Source: Dehalococcoidia bacterium (GTDB taxonomy: Bacteria; Chloroflexota; Dehalococcoidia; UBA2979). From it: a DNA stretch of 64,000 bases. Positions 1 to 8,235 of the stretch are shown piece by piece. Both the position numbers and the translations under genes were made by a program. Under the pieces are notes generated by a model that had not been told where the DNA came from, searched no databases, and saw only the letters and a program-made list of their open reading frames with translations. Where the stretch lies: assembly GCA_009692685.1 (NCBI GenBank), contig SHYS01000003.1:186001-250000 (forward strand), read 5' to 3'. Every line of letters starts with the position of its first letter. Within the stretch, counting starts at the first letter, position 1.

Positions 1-783
1 GAGGTCGGGGGCGCCGGTCAGGCGGAGCTTGTGTCGCAATCGCGAGACATGCGCCTCGACGAAGTTGCGTGCGCCGAATGTCTCGTAGCCCCAGAGGGCC
101 TGAGAGATCGCGTCGGTCGTGAGGACCTCGCCACGTCGCTCGAGGAGCAGGCGCAGCACGCCGTACTCCTTCGGTGTGAGATCGAGGTCGACGCCGGAGA
201 CGCTCACCTCGTGGGCTAGCGGACGCATGAGCAGCCCGCCCGGCCCGGCCACCGCCTCGGTGGTGGCGGATGGAGATCGCGGTCTGGCCCGTTTTAGCAG
301 CGCACCATGGCGTCGGGTGAGTTCCCGGACGTTGCCGCTGTCGCTCGACACGTCTGGCCACACGGCACAGTCGTCCGCTCCGACATCGAAGGCGGCGACC
401 ACGGCGTCACCAGCGGCAGACCCGACGAGCGCGATGATCGGCAGATCGGTCTGCTTCCGCGCGGTACGGAGTATTTCACTCTCGCCGGCCTCATCGGCGT
501 CGACGACCAAGATGTCGATGCCGCCCCGGGTCAGCTCCTCGGTTACTTCGGCCGCGGTTCGGGCGACGCTAATCCAGTAGCCAGCCTCCGTGAGCATTGC
601 AGCCAGTGAATGCCGCAGCCCCGTCAGGGGGCTGGCAACCAGCACCTTGGCATGTCGCAGCTCGGAGTCGCCCGTCGGAACGTCCGCCGATGAGCCCGCG
701 AGGACGTCCGAGACCGTTCCGCCTCCTTGCAGCTCTGCTGGTCGACTGACCGACGACGAGCAAGCGGGTTTCACGCCCGTCAC
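1..783 (-). CDS. Response regulator with winged-helix output domain (3' end cut by window edge)
   Basis: Read on the minus strand this is a two-domain regulator. A receiver-like domain begins near base 650 (AKVLVASPLTGLRH) and carries a phospho-acceptor-like Asp in DILVVDADEA. It is followed by an OmpR/PhoB winged helix with the recognisable stretches LTPKEYGVLRLLLERRGEVL and NFVEAHVSRLRHKL. The reading frame is still open at base 1, so the last turn of the winged helix lies outside the window. The receiver is degenerate: the N-terminal acidic pair is absent (VLVASP) and the usual Lys of the KP motif is replaced (CAVWPD). It may therefore work without phosphorylation. The start is unclear. 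GTG codons at 783 or 774 are in frame, but the best Shine-Dalgarno-like sequence (near 728) is not followed by a normal start codon. No partner kinase is visible here. Confidence 0.8.
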   Translation of the reverse strand, partial: MTGVKPACSSSVSRPAELQGGGTVSDVLAGSSADVPTGDSELRHAKVLVASPLTGLRHSLAAMLTEAGYWISVARTAAEVTEELTRGGIDILVVDADEAGESEILRTARKQTDLPIIALVGSAAGDAVVAAFDVGADDCAVWPDVSSDSGNVRELTRRHGALLKRARPRSPSATTEAVAGPGGLLMRPLAHEVSVSGVDLDLTPKEYGVLRLLLERRGEVLTTDAISQALWGYETFGARNFVEAHVSRLRHKLRLTGAPDL

Positions 784-941
784 AATAGCCGCAGTGAGCT
801 GTCAGCAAGCGTCACGTTAGGCGTGATAAGGGCAGTCATTCTGACGACTGGTCCTCAGGACGGTCACGACTTGCAAATTTTTCTGTGAAGGTTGCCGTCA
901 GGGAGATTCCGAGAGTGCCCTAACCGGGAACAATCCGGCGC

Positions 942-1562
942 TCAATGGAGGGCCGGCGCGCCCTTCAGCCACGCGCTCAGCGCCTCTATAAAGCGTTCGC
1001 GACGTTCGTGCGCGGGAGTTCCAGGCATTCCGACATGGTCCGCGATGACCCGCCCCTTGAACTCGAGCGGGTCGGCGTCCTCGGGCACGTCATATACCTC
1101 ATCGACGTCGGCGGCGATGGTCATGTTGCGCCCCGGCGTCCACACCTCGTTGGCCGGCAGGCCGAGCGCGCGCGTGGCGAGGGGCCACGTGGCATCGACG
1201 GCGAACCAGCCGGCCGGTGACTCGACCATCAGGAAGTTGTGGACGTCGGGGATCGGCGCCGCCTGCACCTCGGCGAGCAGGTGAGGAGGCAGCCACGGCG
1301 AGTTTCGAGTGGTGAACTCATGCAGCGCCGTCATGAACATCGAGTCGAGCCCCAGCTCACCGAGGAGCTGCGCGAGCAGCAGGTGCTTGCCCGAGCAGGT
1401 ACCACGCCACTCCTCGATGAGCGTCTCTGGTCGGGCGTCGGACGCGCGCTCGTATGGCATGTCGCGCACCATGGTGAACGCCGTCGCCGCCTCGATGCGT
1501 GCGTCGGCCTCGAGAAGCCCACGCGCGATGACCGCGTCACGGAAGGTGTGGAGTAGAGGCAC
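942..1562 (-). CDS. Transglutaminase-like cysteine peptidase-fold protein
   Basis: A 206-residue protein with the transglutaminase-like core. The nucleophile Cys sits in WRGTCSGKHLLLAQLLGELG (about residue 56), the His in PDVHNFLMVE (about 108), and the Asp in WFAVDATWPL (about 124), in the correct C-H-D order. There is no signal peptide or membrane segment, so it is probably cytoplasmic. It begins with GTG inside the last codons of the upstream HicB-like gene (26-base overlap), which suggests co-transcription. The substrate is unknown; relatives include peptidases and deamidases. Confidence 0.75.
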   Translation of the reverse strand: MPLLHTFRDAVIARGLLEADARIEAATAFTMVRDMPYERASDARPETLIEEWRGTCSGKHLLLAQLLGELGLDSMFMTALHEFTTRNSPWLPPHLLAEVQAAPIPDVHNFLMVESPAGWFAVDATWPLATRALGLPANEVWTPGRNMTIAADVDEVYDVPEDADPLEFKGRVIADHVGMPGTPAHERRERFIEALSAWLKGAPALH

Positions 1563-1779
1563 GGAAGGGCTCAGTGAACTTGAAGTGAAGTGTGGTCGGC
1601 GGACCGATCTCTTCGCAGGTTAGCGTGACCGCCTCCCTGACCATCTCGCGGAGTTCTTCGAACGTGTCGCCCTGAGTAACGACGCTGTAGCTCGCGCCGC
1701 CATCGACAAAGTGCGCGCTAGCAAAGTAGCCCCTGTCACCCGGATCCTGCCCGACGGTGAAGGTCAGCTCAGTAGGCAC
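1537..1779 (-). CDS. HicB-like small domain protein
   Basis: An 80-residue protein with the HicB-type strand-helix pattern: LTFTVGQDP, then GYFASAHFVDGGASYSVVTQ, then GDTFEELREMVREAVTLTCE. In toxin-antitoxin systems HicB is the partially degraded RNase H-like antitoxin. No HicA double-stranded RNA-binding toxin is visible on either side, so this is a solitary HicB-like domain. It starts with GTG at 1779 and overlaps the transglutaminase-like gene downstream. Solitary HicB-like proteins are common, and a toxin-antitoxin role should not be assumed. Confidence 0.6.
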   Translation of the reverse strand: MPTELTFTVGQDPGDRGYFASAHFVDGGASYSVVTQGDTFEELREMVREAVTLTCEEIGPPTTLHFKFTEPFRASTPHLP

Positions 1780-1824
1780 GGCACCTCGCCGGGCGATTGG
1801 CGGTCGGCAGGGACATCGGAGCCC

Positions 1825-2516
1825 TCATAGATCATCGGGAGTCTCCCATCCCGGTGCCCAATCAGTCAGTAGCTCACGGCAGACAGTACGAAAGTGCAAC
1901 AGTTTTGACTTGAATCGAAAGGGAACGTGAGCGCGGATGGTGCGGAACCGTATGAGGTCGTGCTTGCTGCCAAGACAGTGCCATAAGTTGTCGACGACCG
2001 AGAGCGCTTTCGCTACATCCGAACGACCAACCTTGCCAAGGATGACATTCAGGTCGAACTTGTTGGTTCGGACCGCTCCACCTGTAACAAGAGTATGACG
2101 CTTATCGCCGAATTCGTCCGAGTGCAGAACTGGTCCCTCGACCCATGTTATCGTTATTGGATAAATCTCGCCCTCCCATACGTGAGAGTGAGCCACTGCG
2201 TTCCGGACGGTCAGGACTTCTTCGAGGCAATCGACCGTTAAAGGCGGCACTCCCAATAACTTCGCATACTTGATCACGGGCTGCCGTCCGCGCAGTTCCT
2301 TGTCTAGCCGCGCTCGCTGTAGAGACCCTTCGATCAGTCCGCCAATGATCAGGAAACATGCCCCCCCACCACGCCCTGTTCGTGGGGCGAGACATGGACT
2401 TCGTTACCGACGAGCTTACCTGACAGACTTGCAAGGTCATCGAGTAGAAGGCCGATGGGGTGGGGTAGCTCCCCGAAGACGAAGGTCTGGATCACCCCTG
2501 TTTCGTCCTCGCTCAC
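1825..2516 (-). pseudogene. Uncharacterised gene downstream of citrate synthase, frameshifted at a G7 run
   Basis: A GTG at 2516 overlaps the stop of citrate synthase (GTGA). It opens a frame reading SEDETGVIQTFVFGELPHPI and onward to EQGVVGG, where it hits a run of seven G on the coding strand (bases 2361-2367) and soon stops. In a neighbouring frame the protein continues without interruption as ACFLIIGGLIEGSLQRARLD, then VLTVRNAVAHSHVWEG, ending at 1825. Joined, the two halves make a protein of about 230 residues. RNAVAH resembles the RN-AH signature of HEPN-like or DUF4145-like helical domains, but I do not recognise the family. The disruption is an indel at or beside the G7 tract. The second half is less GC-rich than its neighbours. 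Confidence 0.55.
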
Positions 2517-3670
2517 CCCCGCGCCTCGATGGCCACGTACGGTCGAGGTGGGGGGCCGTTGTAGGCCGTCAGGGGACGGATCAGGATGTTGTGCTCGAAC
2601 TGCTCGACGACCTGCACCGTCCACCCGGGCACGCGACCGACCGCGAAGATTGGCACGAACAGGTCCTCCGGGATGCCGAGGAGGTAGTAGATCACGCCCG
2701 CGTAGAAATCGATGTTCACGTTCACGCCTAGGCGCGCGTAGGGGCGCATCGCCTCCACGACCGCTTCGAGGATGGCGTACCACCGCGGCTCTTCCATCTC
2801 CAGTGAGAGTGCCTTCACGTCGTCGCGCAGGTGACGCGCGCGCGGGTCTTCGGCTCGGTAGACGCGGTGGCCGAAGCCCATGATCGGCTCACGGTTCGAG
2901 CGCAGGCGCTTCACATACTCGGCGGCATGGGCGGGTACGCCGATCTCCTGCGCCATCTTCATCACGTTCTCGGCCGCGCCGCCGTGCGCGGGCCCGCTGA
3001 GCGCGGCGACCGCGGCCGTCACCGAGGCGTGCACGTTGGCCTCTGTGCCGGCCACCACACGCGCCGTGAACGAGGAGGCATTGGCGCCGTGCTCGGCGTG
3101 GAGGATGAGGTCCTTGTCCATCAGGCGCGCCGTGCGCTCGGACGGCGGCGCGCCGAAGATCATCGCGAGAAAGTTCGCAGCGTGGCTCAACGAGGGGTCG
3201 GGCGGAGTCGGTGCACGACCCTGCCTCAGCGCCTGGTGCGTGCCGACCAGGGTCGCCACCTGCGCACTGAGCCGCAGCCCCTTGCGCAGCGTCGCCTCCC
3301 GCGAGTTGTCGCCGACCTCGGGGTCGAAGGCGCCAAGCGCCGAGATCGAGGTACGCAGCACCTCCATCGGGTGCGCGTGTTTGATCGAGTCGATGATCGC
3401 GACCACGCCATCGGGAATGGCGCGGTTGGCGCGCAGCTCTACGTCGAACGCCTCGAGCTGGACGCTGGTCGGTAGCGCGCCGTAGAGCAGGAGGTACGCG
3501 GTTTCCTCGAAGGTGGAGTGCTCCGCCAGCTCGTGGATCGAGTAGCCGCGGTAGAGGAGGGTGCCATCACGGCCGTCGATGAAGGAGACGCCCGACCGCT
3601 CGAAGTAGACGCCGTTGAGTCCGCGGTGGATCTCCGGGCCGGACTGCTCGGTGGGCGGCGTGCTGGTCAC
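2513..3670 (-). CDS. gltA: Citrate synthase
   Basis: Condenses acetyl-CoA with oxaloacetate to citrate at the TCA-cycle entry, in the cytoplasm. The family is clear from the catalytic His in HAEHGANASSF, the second His in MGFGHRVYRAEDPR and the Asp in NVNIDFYAGV. Length of about 385 residues is normal for the bacterial dimeric type. I prefer the GTG at 3670 because GAGGAG lies 8 bases upstream; an ATG at 3700 would add ten residues with no good ribosome site. Its stop overlaps the next gene. Enzymes of this type can also act as 2-methylcitrate synthase, which would fit the propionyl-CoA theme of the window, and sequence inspection cannot separate the two. Confidence 0.93.
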   Translation of the reverse strand: MTSTPPTEQSGPEIHRGLNGVYFERSGVSFIDGRDGTLLYRGYSIHELAEHSTFEETAYLLLYGALPTSVQLEAFDVELRANRAIPDGVVAIIDSIKHAHPMEVLRTSISALGAFDPEVGDNSREATLRKGLRLSAQVATLVGTHQALRQGRAPTPPDPSLSHAANFLAMIFGAPPSERTARLMDKDLILHAEHGANASSFTARVVAGTEANVHASVTAAVAALSGPAHGGAAENVMKMAQEIGVPAHAAEYVKRLRSNREPIMGFGHRVYRAEDPRARHLRDDVKALSLEMEEPRWYAILEAVVEAMRPYARLGVNVNIDFYAGVIYYLLGIPEDLFVPIFAVGRVPGWTVQVVEQFEHNILIRPLTAYNGPPPRPYVAIEARG

Positions 3671-3752
3671 GATCGGGCTCCTCGAGGGCTGCCCGCGCAT
3701 TGTCGCATCCGCGCGCGCGCGCTGCCCCTCGCCGTCATGTAGCGCTCGGCTG

Positions 3753-3804
3753 CCCGTTTGTGGTGAGCCCTCTGTCTCCGTTCGTGGTGAGCCTGTCGAA
3801 CCAC
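3753..3804. repeat. Dispersed palindromic repeat, TGAGCCYGTCGAA core, with a partial second copy
   Basis: Between gltA and the nitroreductase genes the motif GTTYGTGGTGAGCC occurs twice, near 3755 and 3780. The second copy continues as TGTCGAACCAC. GTGGT and ACCAC can pair across the core. The same core with a different stem occurs at 18570-18612. Elements with a TGAGCCTGTCGAA core are widely scattered in GC-rich bacterial genomes, so this looks like a mobile, non-coding palindromic repeat. Confidence 0.6.
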
Positions 3805-3872
3805 ACCGGGGTCCTCAATCGCCCGCGACCGGGGTCCGGCTCAAGGGTGGGACCCGCAGCGGACGCCTACAC

Positions 3873-4214
3873 CTAGATGAGTTCGACCAGCGGGGCGCCA
3901 GCGACCCATGCGTCGAGGGCATCGGCGGCCGTGAACAGCGCGAGGCCAGCGCGCTTTGCCGCGTGGTCCGTAATCGCGACACCGCGTGCGGCGATGTCTG
4001 AGGTCGCGCCGCGTTTGACGTGAATCGTCATCTCGGGATTGGCGAGGATGTTCGCGTACCAGGAACGCTTACCGGGGCGGCCGCTGACGAAGATGCGGCC
4101 TTCGCGGAGACGAAGCGGCATCTCGATACGGCGCGGCTCGCCCGACTTCCGTCCGTGTGTCGTGATATCGACGATGTGGTCCGCCTCGAGGGCGGCTCGG
4201 ATCGAAGCGTCCAT
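3873..4214 (-). CDS. Ddn-type F420-dependent nitroreductase family protein
   Basis: A 113-residue split-barrel protein of the deazaflavin-dependent nitroreductase (Ddn, DUF385) family. Family signatures are THGRKSGEPRRIEMPLRL near the N-terminus, FVSGRPGKRSWYANILANPE, and the closing DAWVAGAPLVEL. Members bind F420 or flavins and reduce quinones, nitro compounds or lipids. A paralogue lies 22 bases upstream on the same strand, so the two form a tandem duplicate. The physiological substrate is not predictable. No F420 biosynthesis gene is in the window. Confidence 0.8.
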   Translation of the reverse strand: MDASIRAALEADHIVDITTHGRKSGEPRRIEMPLRLREGRIFVSGRPGKRSWYANILANPEMTIHVKRGATSDIAARGVAITDHAAKRAGLALFTAADALDAWVAGAPLVELI

Positions 4215-4236
4215 CGTTACTCCTCGCAGGTCGCGG

Positions 4237-4497
4237 CTATTCCTCGGTGAGTTCCATCAGGCGCGCGCCCGCGACCCACTCATCGAAGTCGGGCGCATTG
4301 TTGCGGGCCACGATCGGCGGCAGCACCATGCGCCGCTCCTCGGGGTCCGTGATCGCTCGAGCGTGCATCGGGATGTCAGCGGTAGCGCCGTTCTTCACGT
4401 GCAGCGTCAGGAGCGGCTCCGCGAGGAGATTCGCATACCACGACTTCGGTAGCGGCCGGCCCGCGAGGAAGACACGATCGTCGATAGCGTGCACCAA
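4237..4497 (-). CDS. Second Ddn-type nitroreductase paralogue with doubtful N-terminus
   Basis: Same family and same closing signature (DEWVAGARLMELTEE) as the neighbour, with the shared KSWYANLLAEPLLTLHVKNG block. The homologous N-terminus is still readable upstream to about base 4596 (LDASVSAAIAADHVADITLT, aligning with MDASIRAALEADHIVDITT). However, the codon where the sister gene has ATG is CTA here, and no ATG or GTG lies between it and the GTG at 4497. Either translation starts at 4497 and the product lacks about 33 residues of the fold, or the original start codon has been lost. I list the shorter frame. Confidence 0.55.
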   Translation of the reverse strand: MVHAIDDRVFLAGRPLPKSWYANLLAEPLLTLHVKNGATADIPMHARAITDPEERRMVLPPIVARNNAPDFDEWVAGARLMELTEE

Positions 4498-4748
4498 GAT
4501 CTCGAAGCGGTGCAGGCCTCCGGTCCTGCGTCTGGTGAGCGTGATATCGGCAACGTGGTCAGCCGCGATGGCAGCACTAACGCTGGCGTCTAGAGTGGTG
4601 GTCCTGCCAGTGGGGACATGTGCAGTTCTGGGTACAACGCTAAGAAGCGTAAGGCGCGGGAACCAGCCGCAGGACGACGTGCTGGACGACGTGTTGGACG
4701 AGGTGCAGTGGGAGCCACCGGCCTCACGCGGACGCTAATCTCCTCGTC

Positions 4749-5276
4749 GTGACGCAGAGCATCCAGCAGTACATGGCGCTGTTCGCAGCGTGCGCCCTCG
4801 ATGGCATGGCGCTGGCCATCGACGAGCTGACGCCCGAGGAGTTGCACTTCCGTGCGGCCCCGAGCGCGAACTCGATCGGTTGGGAGGCCTGGCACCTCTT
4901 TCGGACGGCCGACAACATCGTGCACTTCGTGTTCAACCGAGAGCGGCCGGCCTAGCTCACGCTGGGCCTCGATGAGGCGTGGTCGCTGCCGCGCAATGAG
5001 CATGGCACCGGGATGGACCCGGCGGTGGCTCATGCGATGGTCTTCCCGCCGGCCGCGCTGCTTGTTGCCTACGGCCGCGATGTGCGTGCGGCCATCGTCC
5101 CGCGCCTTGAGGCCATGACCGACGACGAGCTGCAGGTCGTGACGCTGGTGCACCAGTGGGGCGAGATCACCCGGCACGAGGCCATCCTCCAGACCATCAT
5201 CTCGCACGGGAGCGGCCACCTCGGGCAGGTCTCGATGGCGCACGCCATCCTCGGCAAGTCGGGTCAGGACTTCTAG
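4749..5276 (+). pseudogene. DinB-family protein interrupted by in-frame TAG at 4953
   Basis: The frame starts at GTG 4749 and reads as a DinB/DUF664 four-helix metal-binding protein. It has the first His in GWEAWHLFRTADNI and the HEAI and SHGSGHLGQVSMAHAI motifs near the end, giving the usual three-His site. A TAG at 4953-4955 falls between NRERPA and LTLGLDEAWSLPRNEHGTGM with no change of frame. Relatives usually have Trp in this position (PVWL), so a single TGG to TAG change explains it. Without read-through the product is a 68-residue fragment lacking two metal ligands. The stop overlaps the following methyltransferase start. Confidence 0.75.
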
Positions 5277-5950
5277 TGGACCACACGACGGCCGAGGCCA
5301 CACTGCGCCCGGGGCTCGTCGCCGCCATCGAGGCGTGGCGCGTGCTCGTCGAGGCGGACAGCGAGCAGGTCCACCGGGTCAGTGAGCGCGACCTTAACGT
5401 CGACTACTACGCACCGATGACGGAGCTCTTCCGTCCCGGCGCGCCCCGGCACGAGGAAGGCGCCCGACCCTCGCAGGAGCTTCCCGTGCTCGAAGGACTG
5501 TTGCAGCCGGGCGACACCTGGCTCGACATCGGCGCCGGTGGCGGACGGCTCTCGATCCCCCTTGCAGAGCGCGCGCGACGCATCGTCGCGGTAGAGCCCT
5601 CCGCGGCGATGCGCGAGGCCCTCGGCACCTCCGTCCTCGAGGCCGGGCTCGCGAATATCGAAGTGGTGCCCGAGCGCTGGCCGGAGGCCGTGTCTCAGCT
5701 CAGTCGCGTCGACGTCGCGCTGTCTGCACACGCCATCTACGACATCGCGGAGCTCGGCCCCTGGATCGAGGCGATGGAACGTGCGGCCTCCAGGTTGTGC
5801 GTGGTGGCGCTCTTCGACCGCGCCCGTGGCCACGCCTGGAGCGACATCTTCGAGGCGGTGCATGGCGAGACGATGGCGGCGCTTCCGGCGCTGCATGAGT
5901 TTCTGGCCGTGCTGGGCGCCATGATTTCGGGCATAACGCACACAAATTGA
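5276..5950 (+). CDS. Class I SAM-dependent methyltransferase
   Basis: A protein of about 224 residues with a Rossmann-type methyltransferase fold. Motif I is TWLDIGAGGGRLSIPLA (about residues 80-96), followed by the acidic strand end RIVAVEPSAAMREAL and motif IV-like VDVALSAHAIYDIAEL. The GTG start shares one base with the stop of the broken DinB gene, so the two were an operon. The substrate is unknown. The C-terminus ends abruptly (MISGITHTN) and seems shorter than typical relatives, so the last helix may have been lost. Confidence 0.75.
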   Translation: MDHTTAEATLRPGLVAAIEAWRVLVEADSEQVHRVSERDLNVDYYAPMTELFRPGAPRHEEGARPSQELPVLEGLLQPGDTWLDIGAGGGRLSIPLAERARRIVAVEPSAAMREALGTSVLEAGLANIEVVPERWPEAVSQLSRVDVALSAHAIYDIAELGPWIEAMERAASRLCVVALFDRARGHAWSDIFEAVHGETMAALPALHEFLAVLGAMISGITHTN

Positions 5951-6009
5951 CCGATTCCGTTAACATTCCGCCCGTCGTGAGGTTCGCCAGCGAATGGGCG
6001 GGAATGTAG

Positions 6010-7095
6010 ATGCGTAGAAACCTGACACTCTGGGCGGGATCCGCGCTTCTCGGGATCTTCGTGCTTGGCTCGGCGTGCGCACTGCCTCAGGCCAAGACCG
6101 CTGCGCCGAAGACGGACACGAAGGCCGACACCAAAGCCGACACGAAGGCAGAAGTGAAGGCAGGTCCGAAGGCGGGCGCGAAGAGCGATGCGGCTGCTGA
6201 GGCACCACCGGGGGCGCCGGTCAACCAGATCGGCATCGCGGGCGTAGGCGGCACCGTGTTTGCAGCGATCTTCGCCCCGAATGACGTCACAGTGCCCGTG
6301 GGCTCCACGCTGACCTGGTCCAACCTCGGCGACTGGCCGCACCAGGTGGCGTTCATCGGGGCGGACGGGCGGCTGCCCGCACTCGCGCCGGGCCAGACCG
6401 ATGGCACGAGGCCCGCGACGATGCAGCCGGGGGAGACGGTCGCTTACGACGGCACGAACTTCCTGCACTCGGGGTTGCTAGCGCGTGGCCAGAAGATCGG
6501 CGTGACGTTCAGCAAGGGAGGCACGTTCAAGTACCTGTGCCCGATCCACCCTCGAATGGAGGGGACGGTGAAGGTCGTAGCAAAGGGCGCGCCGTACACT
6601 ACGGCGCTGCAGGCTGCCGACCTCGGGAAGGCGCAGCGTGACGCGGTCATTAGCCTCGCCGAGCCTGTTCGCGATGTGGCCAGGAACCTCTACCAGCTGA
6701 GCACGCGCCGTGCTGACGGCTCGACGCTCTGGACGATCCCGGTCGGCCCGCGTGTCGGCACCGAGACTGGCTTCCTGGAGGTGGGTGAGTTCCTGCCGGC
6801 CGATCTCAAGATCAAGCCCGGCGACTCCGTGCGCTGGTACTTCTTCAGCCCGCACACCGTGACGTTCATGCCGCCTGGCGAAACCACGTTGCCGCCCGTG
6901 CAGCCTCCTGCAACCCCGTCGGGACGGGTCTACGACGGTCGCAGCTTGGTGAACTCGGGAACACTCGCGTTTACAGCGGCCGATGGACTGCGTTCGTTCG
7001 AGATGTTGTTTCCGAGCGCTGGAACGTTACCGTACCTCTGCTTCCTGCACTACACAGCGGAAGGCCAGAAGGGGACCATCACCGTCGAGCCGTAA
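6010..7095 (+). CDS. Lipoprotein with two cupredoxin-like domains
   Basis: A 361-residue exported protein. Residues 1-24 form a lipoprotein signal (LLGIFVLGSAC), so it is predicted to be anchored by lipid on the outer face of the membrane. A Lys/Ala/Asp-rich linker with TDTKADTKADTK-type repeats follows. The first cupredoxin domain carries a plausible type 1 copper set: WPHQ, YLCPIHPRM (Cys, His, Met). The second has SPHTVTFM and YLCFLH but no obvious axial Met after its His. Such proteins carry electrons in respiratory chains or bind copper. No oxidase or nitrite reductase gene is adjacent, so the partner is unknown. Confidence 0.8.
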   Translation: MRRNLTLWAGSALLGIFVLGSACALPQAKTAAPKTDTKADTKADTKAEVKAGPKAGAKSDAAAEAPPGAPVNQIGIAGVGGTVFAAIFAPNDVTVPVGSTLTWSNLGDWPHQVAFIGADGRLPALAPGQTDGTRPATMQPGETVAYDGTNFLHSGLLARGQKIGVTFSKGGTFKYLCPIHPRMEGTVKVVAKGAPYTTALQAADLGKAQRDAVISLAEPVRDVARNLYQLSTRRADGSTLWTIPVGPRVGTETGFLEVGEFLPADLKIKPGDSVRWYFFSPHTVTFMPPGETTLPPVQPPATPSGRVYDGRSLVNSGTLAFTAADGLRSFEMLFPSAGTLPYLCFLHYTAEGQKGTITVEP

Positions 7096-7151
7096 GGGGA
7101 TCCGCGAGACAGCGCGAGGCGAGGCTCGCCTCCGAGGTCAGGAACGCAGAG

Positions 7152-7712
7152 CTACTCTCGGCGTCGCTTACGTGTGACGCCGAGAGCGTCCCGCACCCGC
7201 TGGAGTCGCCACAACACGTCGAGATCGCGCTCGTTGACCTCGTGCACCAGCCGGTCGAGCGTGACCTTGCCTCGGTAGGGGTGGACGCCCGCCCGCTCCC
7301 ACTCCTCCTCACGATCGCGCAACAGCCAGACGAGTTCCTCGCGAAGCTCCCAGTAGTCCTGAAGGAGTTCGTCGGCGTCGACGCGAGCGTAGTCCTGCTC
7401 CAGTGGTCCGTAGTGTGCCCGTCGCTCCTCGAGGCGCGCGCCGTCGCGACGTAGGATGGCGCGCGCCGAAGTGAGGTCTTCCTTCTCGGAGTCGCGGAGG
7501 TAAGCGAGGATCTGGACGAGCGACCACTCGTCGGCCTCTGTCTTACGACGGGAGTCGCGGTCGCGCACGCCCTCGGCCTCTCGGGCGATCGAATAGGACA
7601 CCTCGCGCAGCGCCTTCAGCACCCAGCGGCGGTTGGAGCCGTACTGCCGGGTGCGGTAGTGTACGGCTTGCTCGCGCTCTTCGCGGGTGTCTCGTTCGTC
7701 ATAGTACCGCAT
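7152..7712 (-). CDS. DinB-like four-helix protein lacking the usual metal ligands
   Basis: A protein of about 186 residues starting at ATG 7712 (MRYYDERDTREER). The pattern ADEWSLVQILAYLRDSEKED and VHEVNERDLDVLWRLQRVRD matches the DinB_2 fold. The positions that normally hold metal-binding His are Tyr (ILAYLRD) and non-His residues (NERDLDVL), so it is probably not a metalloenzyme. The N-terminal 60 residues are charged and helical. It is convergent with the cupredoxin gene and divergent from the VOC gene. Confidence 0.65.
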   Translation of the reverse strand: MRYYDERDTREEREQAVHYRTRQYGSNRRWVLKALREVSYSIAREAEGVRDRDSRRKTEADEWSLVQILAYLRDSEKEDLTSARAILRRDGARLEERRAHYGPLEQDYARVDADELLQDYWELREELVWLLRDREEEWERAGVHPYRGKVTLDRLVHEVNERDLDVLWRLQRVRDALGVTRKRRRE

Positions 7713-7775
7713 GCGGGCAATGGTAGCCCCCCGGGTACCATCGAGACATCTCGAGGTGCTGACCGGAGGTGTTTG

Positions 7776-8177
7776 ATGACGTTGCCACGCACGGCCCCGC
7801 AGATCGGGCTCCTCGAGGTGCTGCAGACATCGAGCAGCGATGTCGCGGCTACGGTGGCGTTCTATCGCGACGTGCTTGGCGCCACCGTGCAGGGCGACGA
7901 GCAGGCAGAGAGCCTGCAGTGGGCGCGACTCCGCCTCGGCAACGTTGACATTGGCATCCATGCCGCGCCCGCCAGCTACGAGGGGTGGCTCCCCTCGTTC
8001 CGAGTCGTGGCCGTCGGACCGCTCCGCGCGGCAGTGCTCGCGGCCGGCCTCGAGTGTCGCAATTATCACGACAGCCCCGGGGGCGTCTCGCTCCAGTTCC
8101 GCGACCCTGCGGGTAACTGGCTGGCGGCGATCCAGTTCGGCGTTTCGGCGGCGCAGCTGGCGGCTGCCGAGGCGTAG
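7776..8177 (+). CDS. VOC (glyoxalase/bleomycin-resistance) superfamily protein
   Basis: A 133-residue single-unit VOC protein with beta-alpha-beta-beta-beta modules: TSSSDVAATVAFYRDVLGAT at the start and GGVSLQFRDPAGNWLAAIQF at the end. The ATG at 7776 is preceded by GGAGGTG. Family members include dioxygenases, isomerases and resistance proteins. The expected metal ligands are only partly present, so the chemistry is unassigned. Confidence 0.75.
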   Translation: MTLPRTAPQIGLLEVLQTSSSDVAATVAFYRDVLGATVQGDEQAESLQWARLRLGNVDIGIHAAPASYEGWLPSFRVVAVGPLRAAVLAAGLECRNYHDSPGGVSLQFRDPAGNWLAAIQFGVSAAQLAAAEA

Positions 8178-8235
8178 TACGAGGTCAGGCGGGAGCGCGC
8201 GGCTTGGACGCCCCCGCCCTACCATCGGCTGACCC

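Noticed and set aside
1537..1779. Complete HicAB toxin-antitoxin system
   Set aside because: Only a HicB-like domain is present; neither neighbour resembles HicA.
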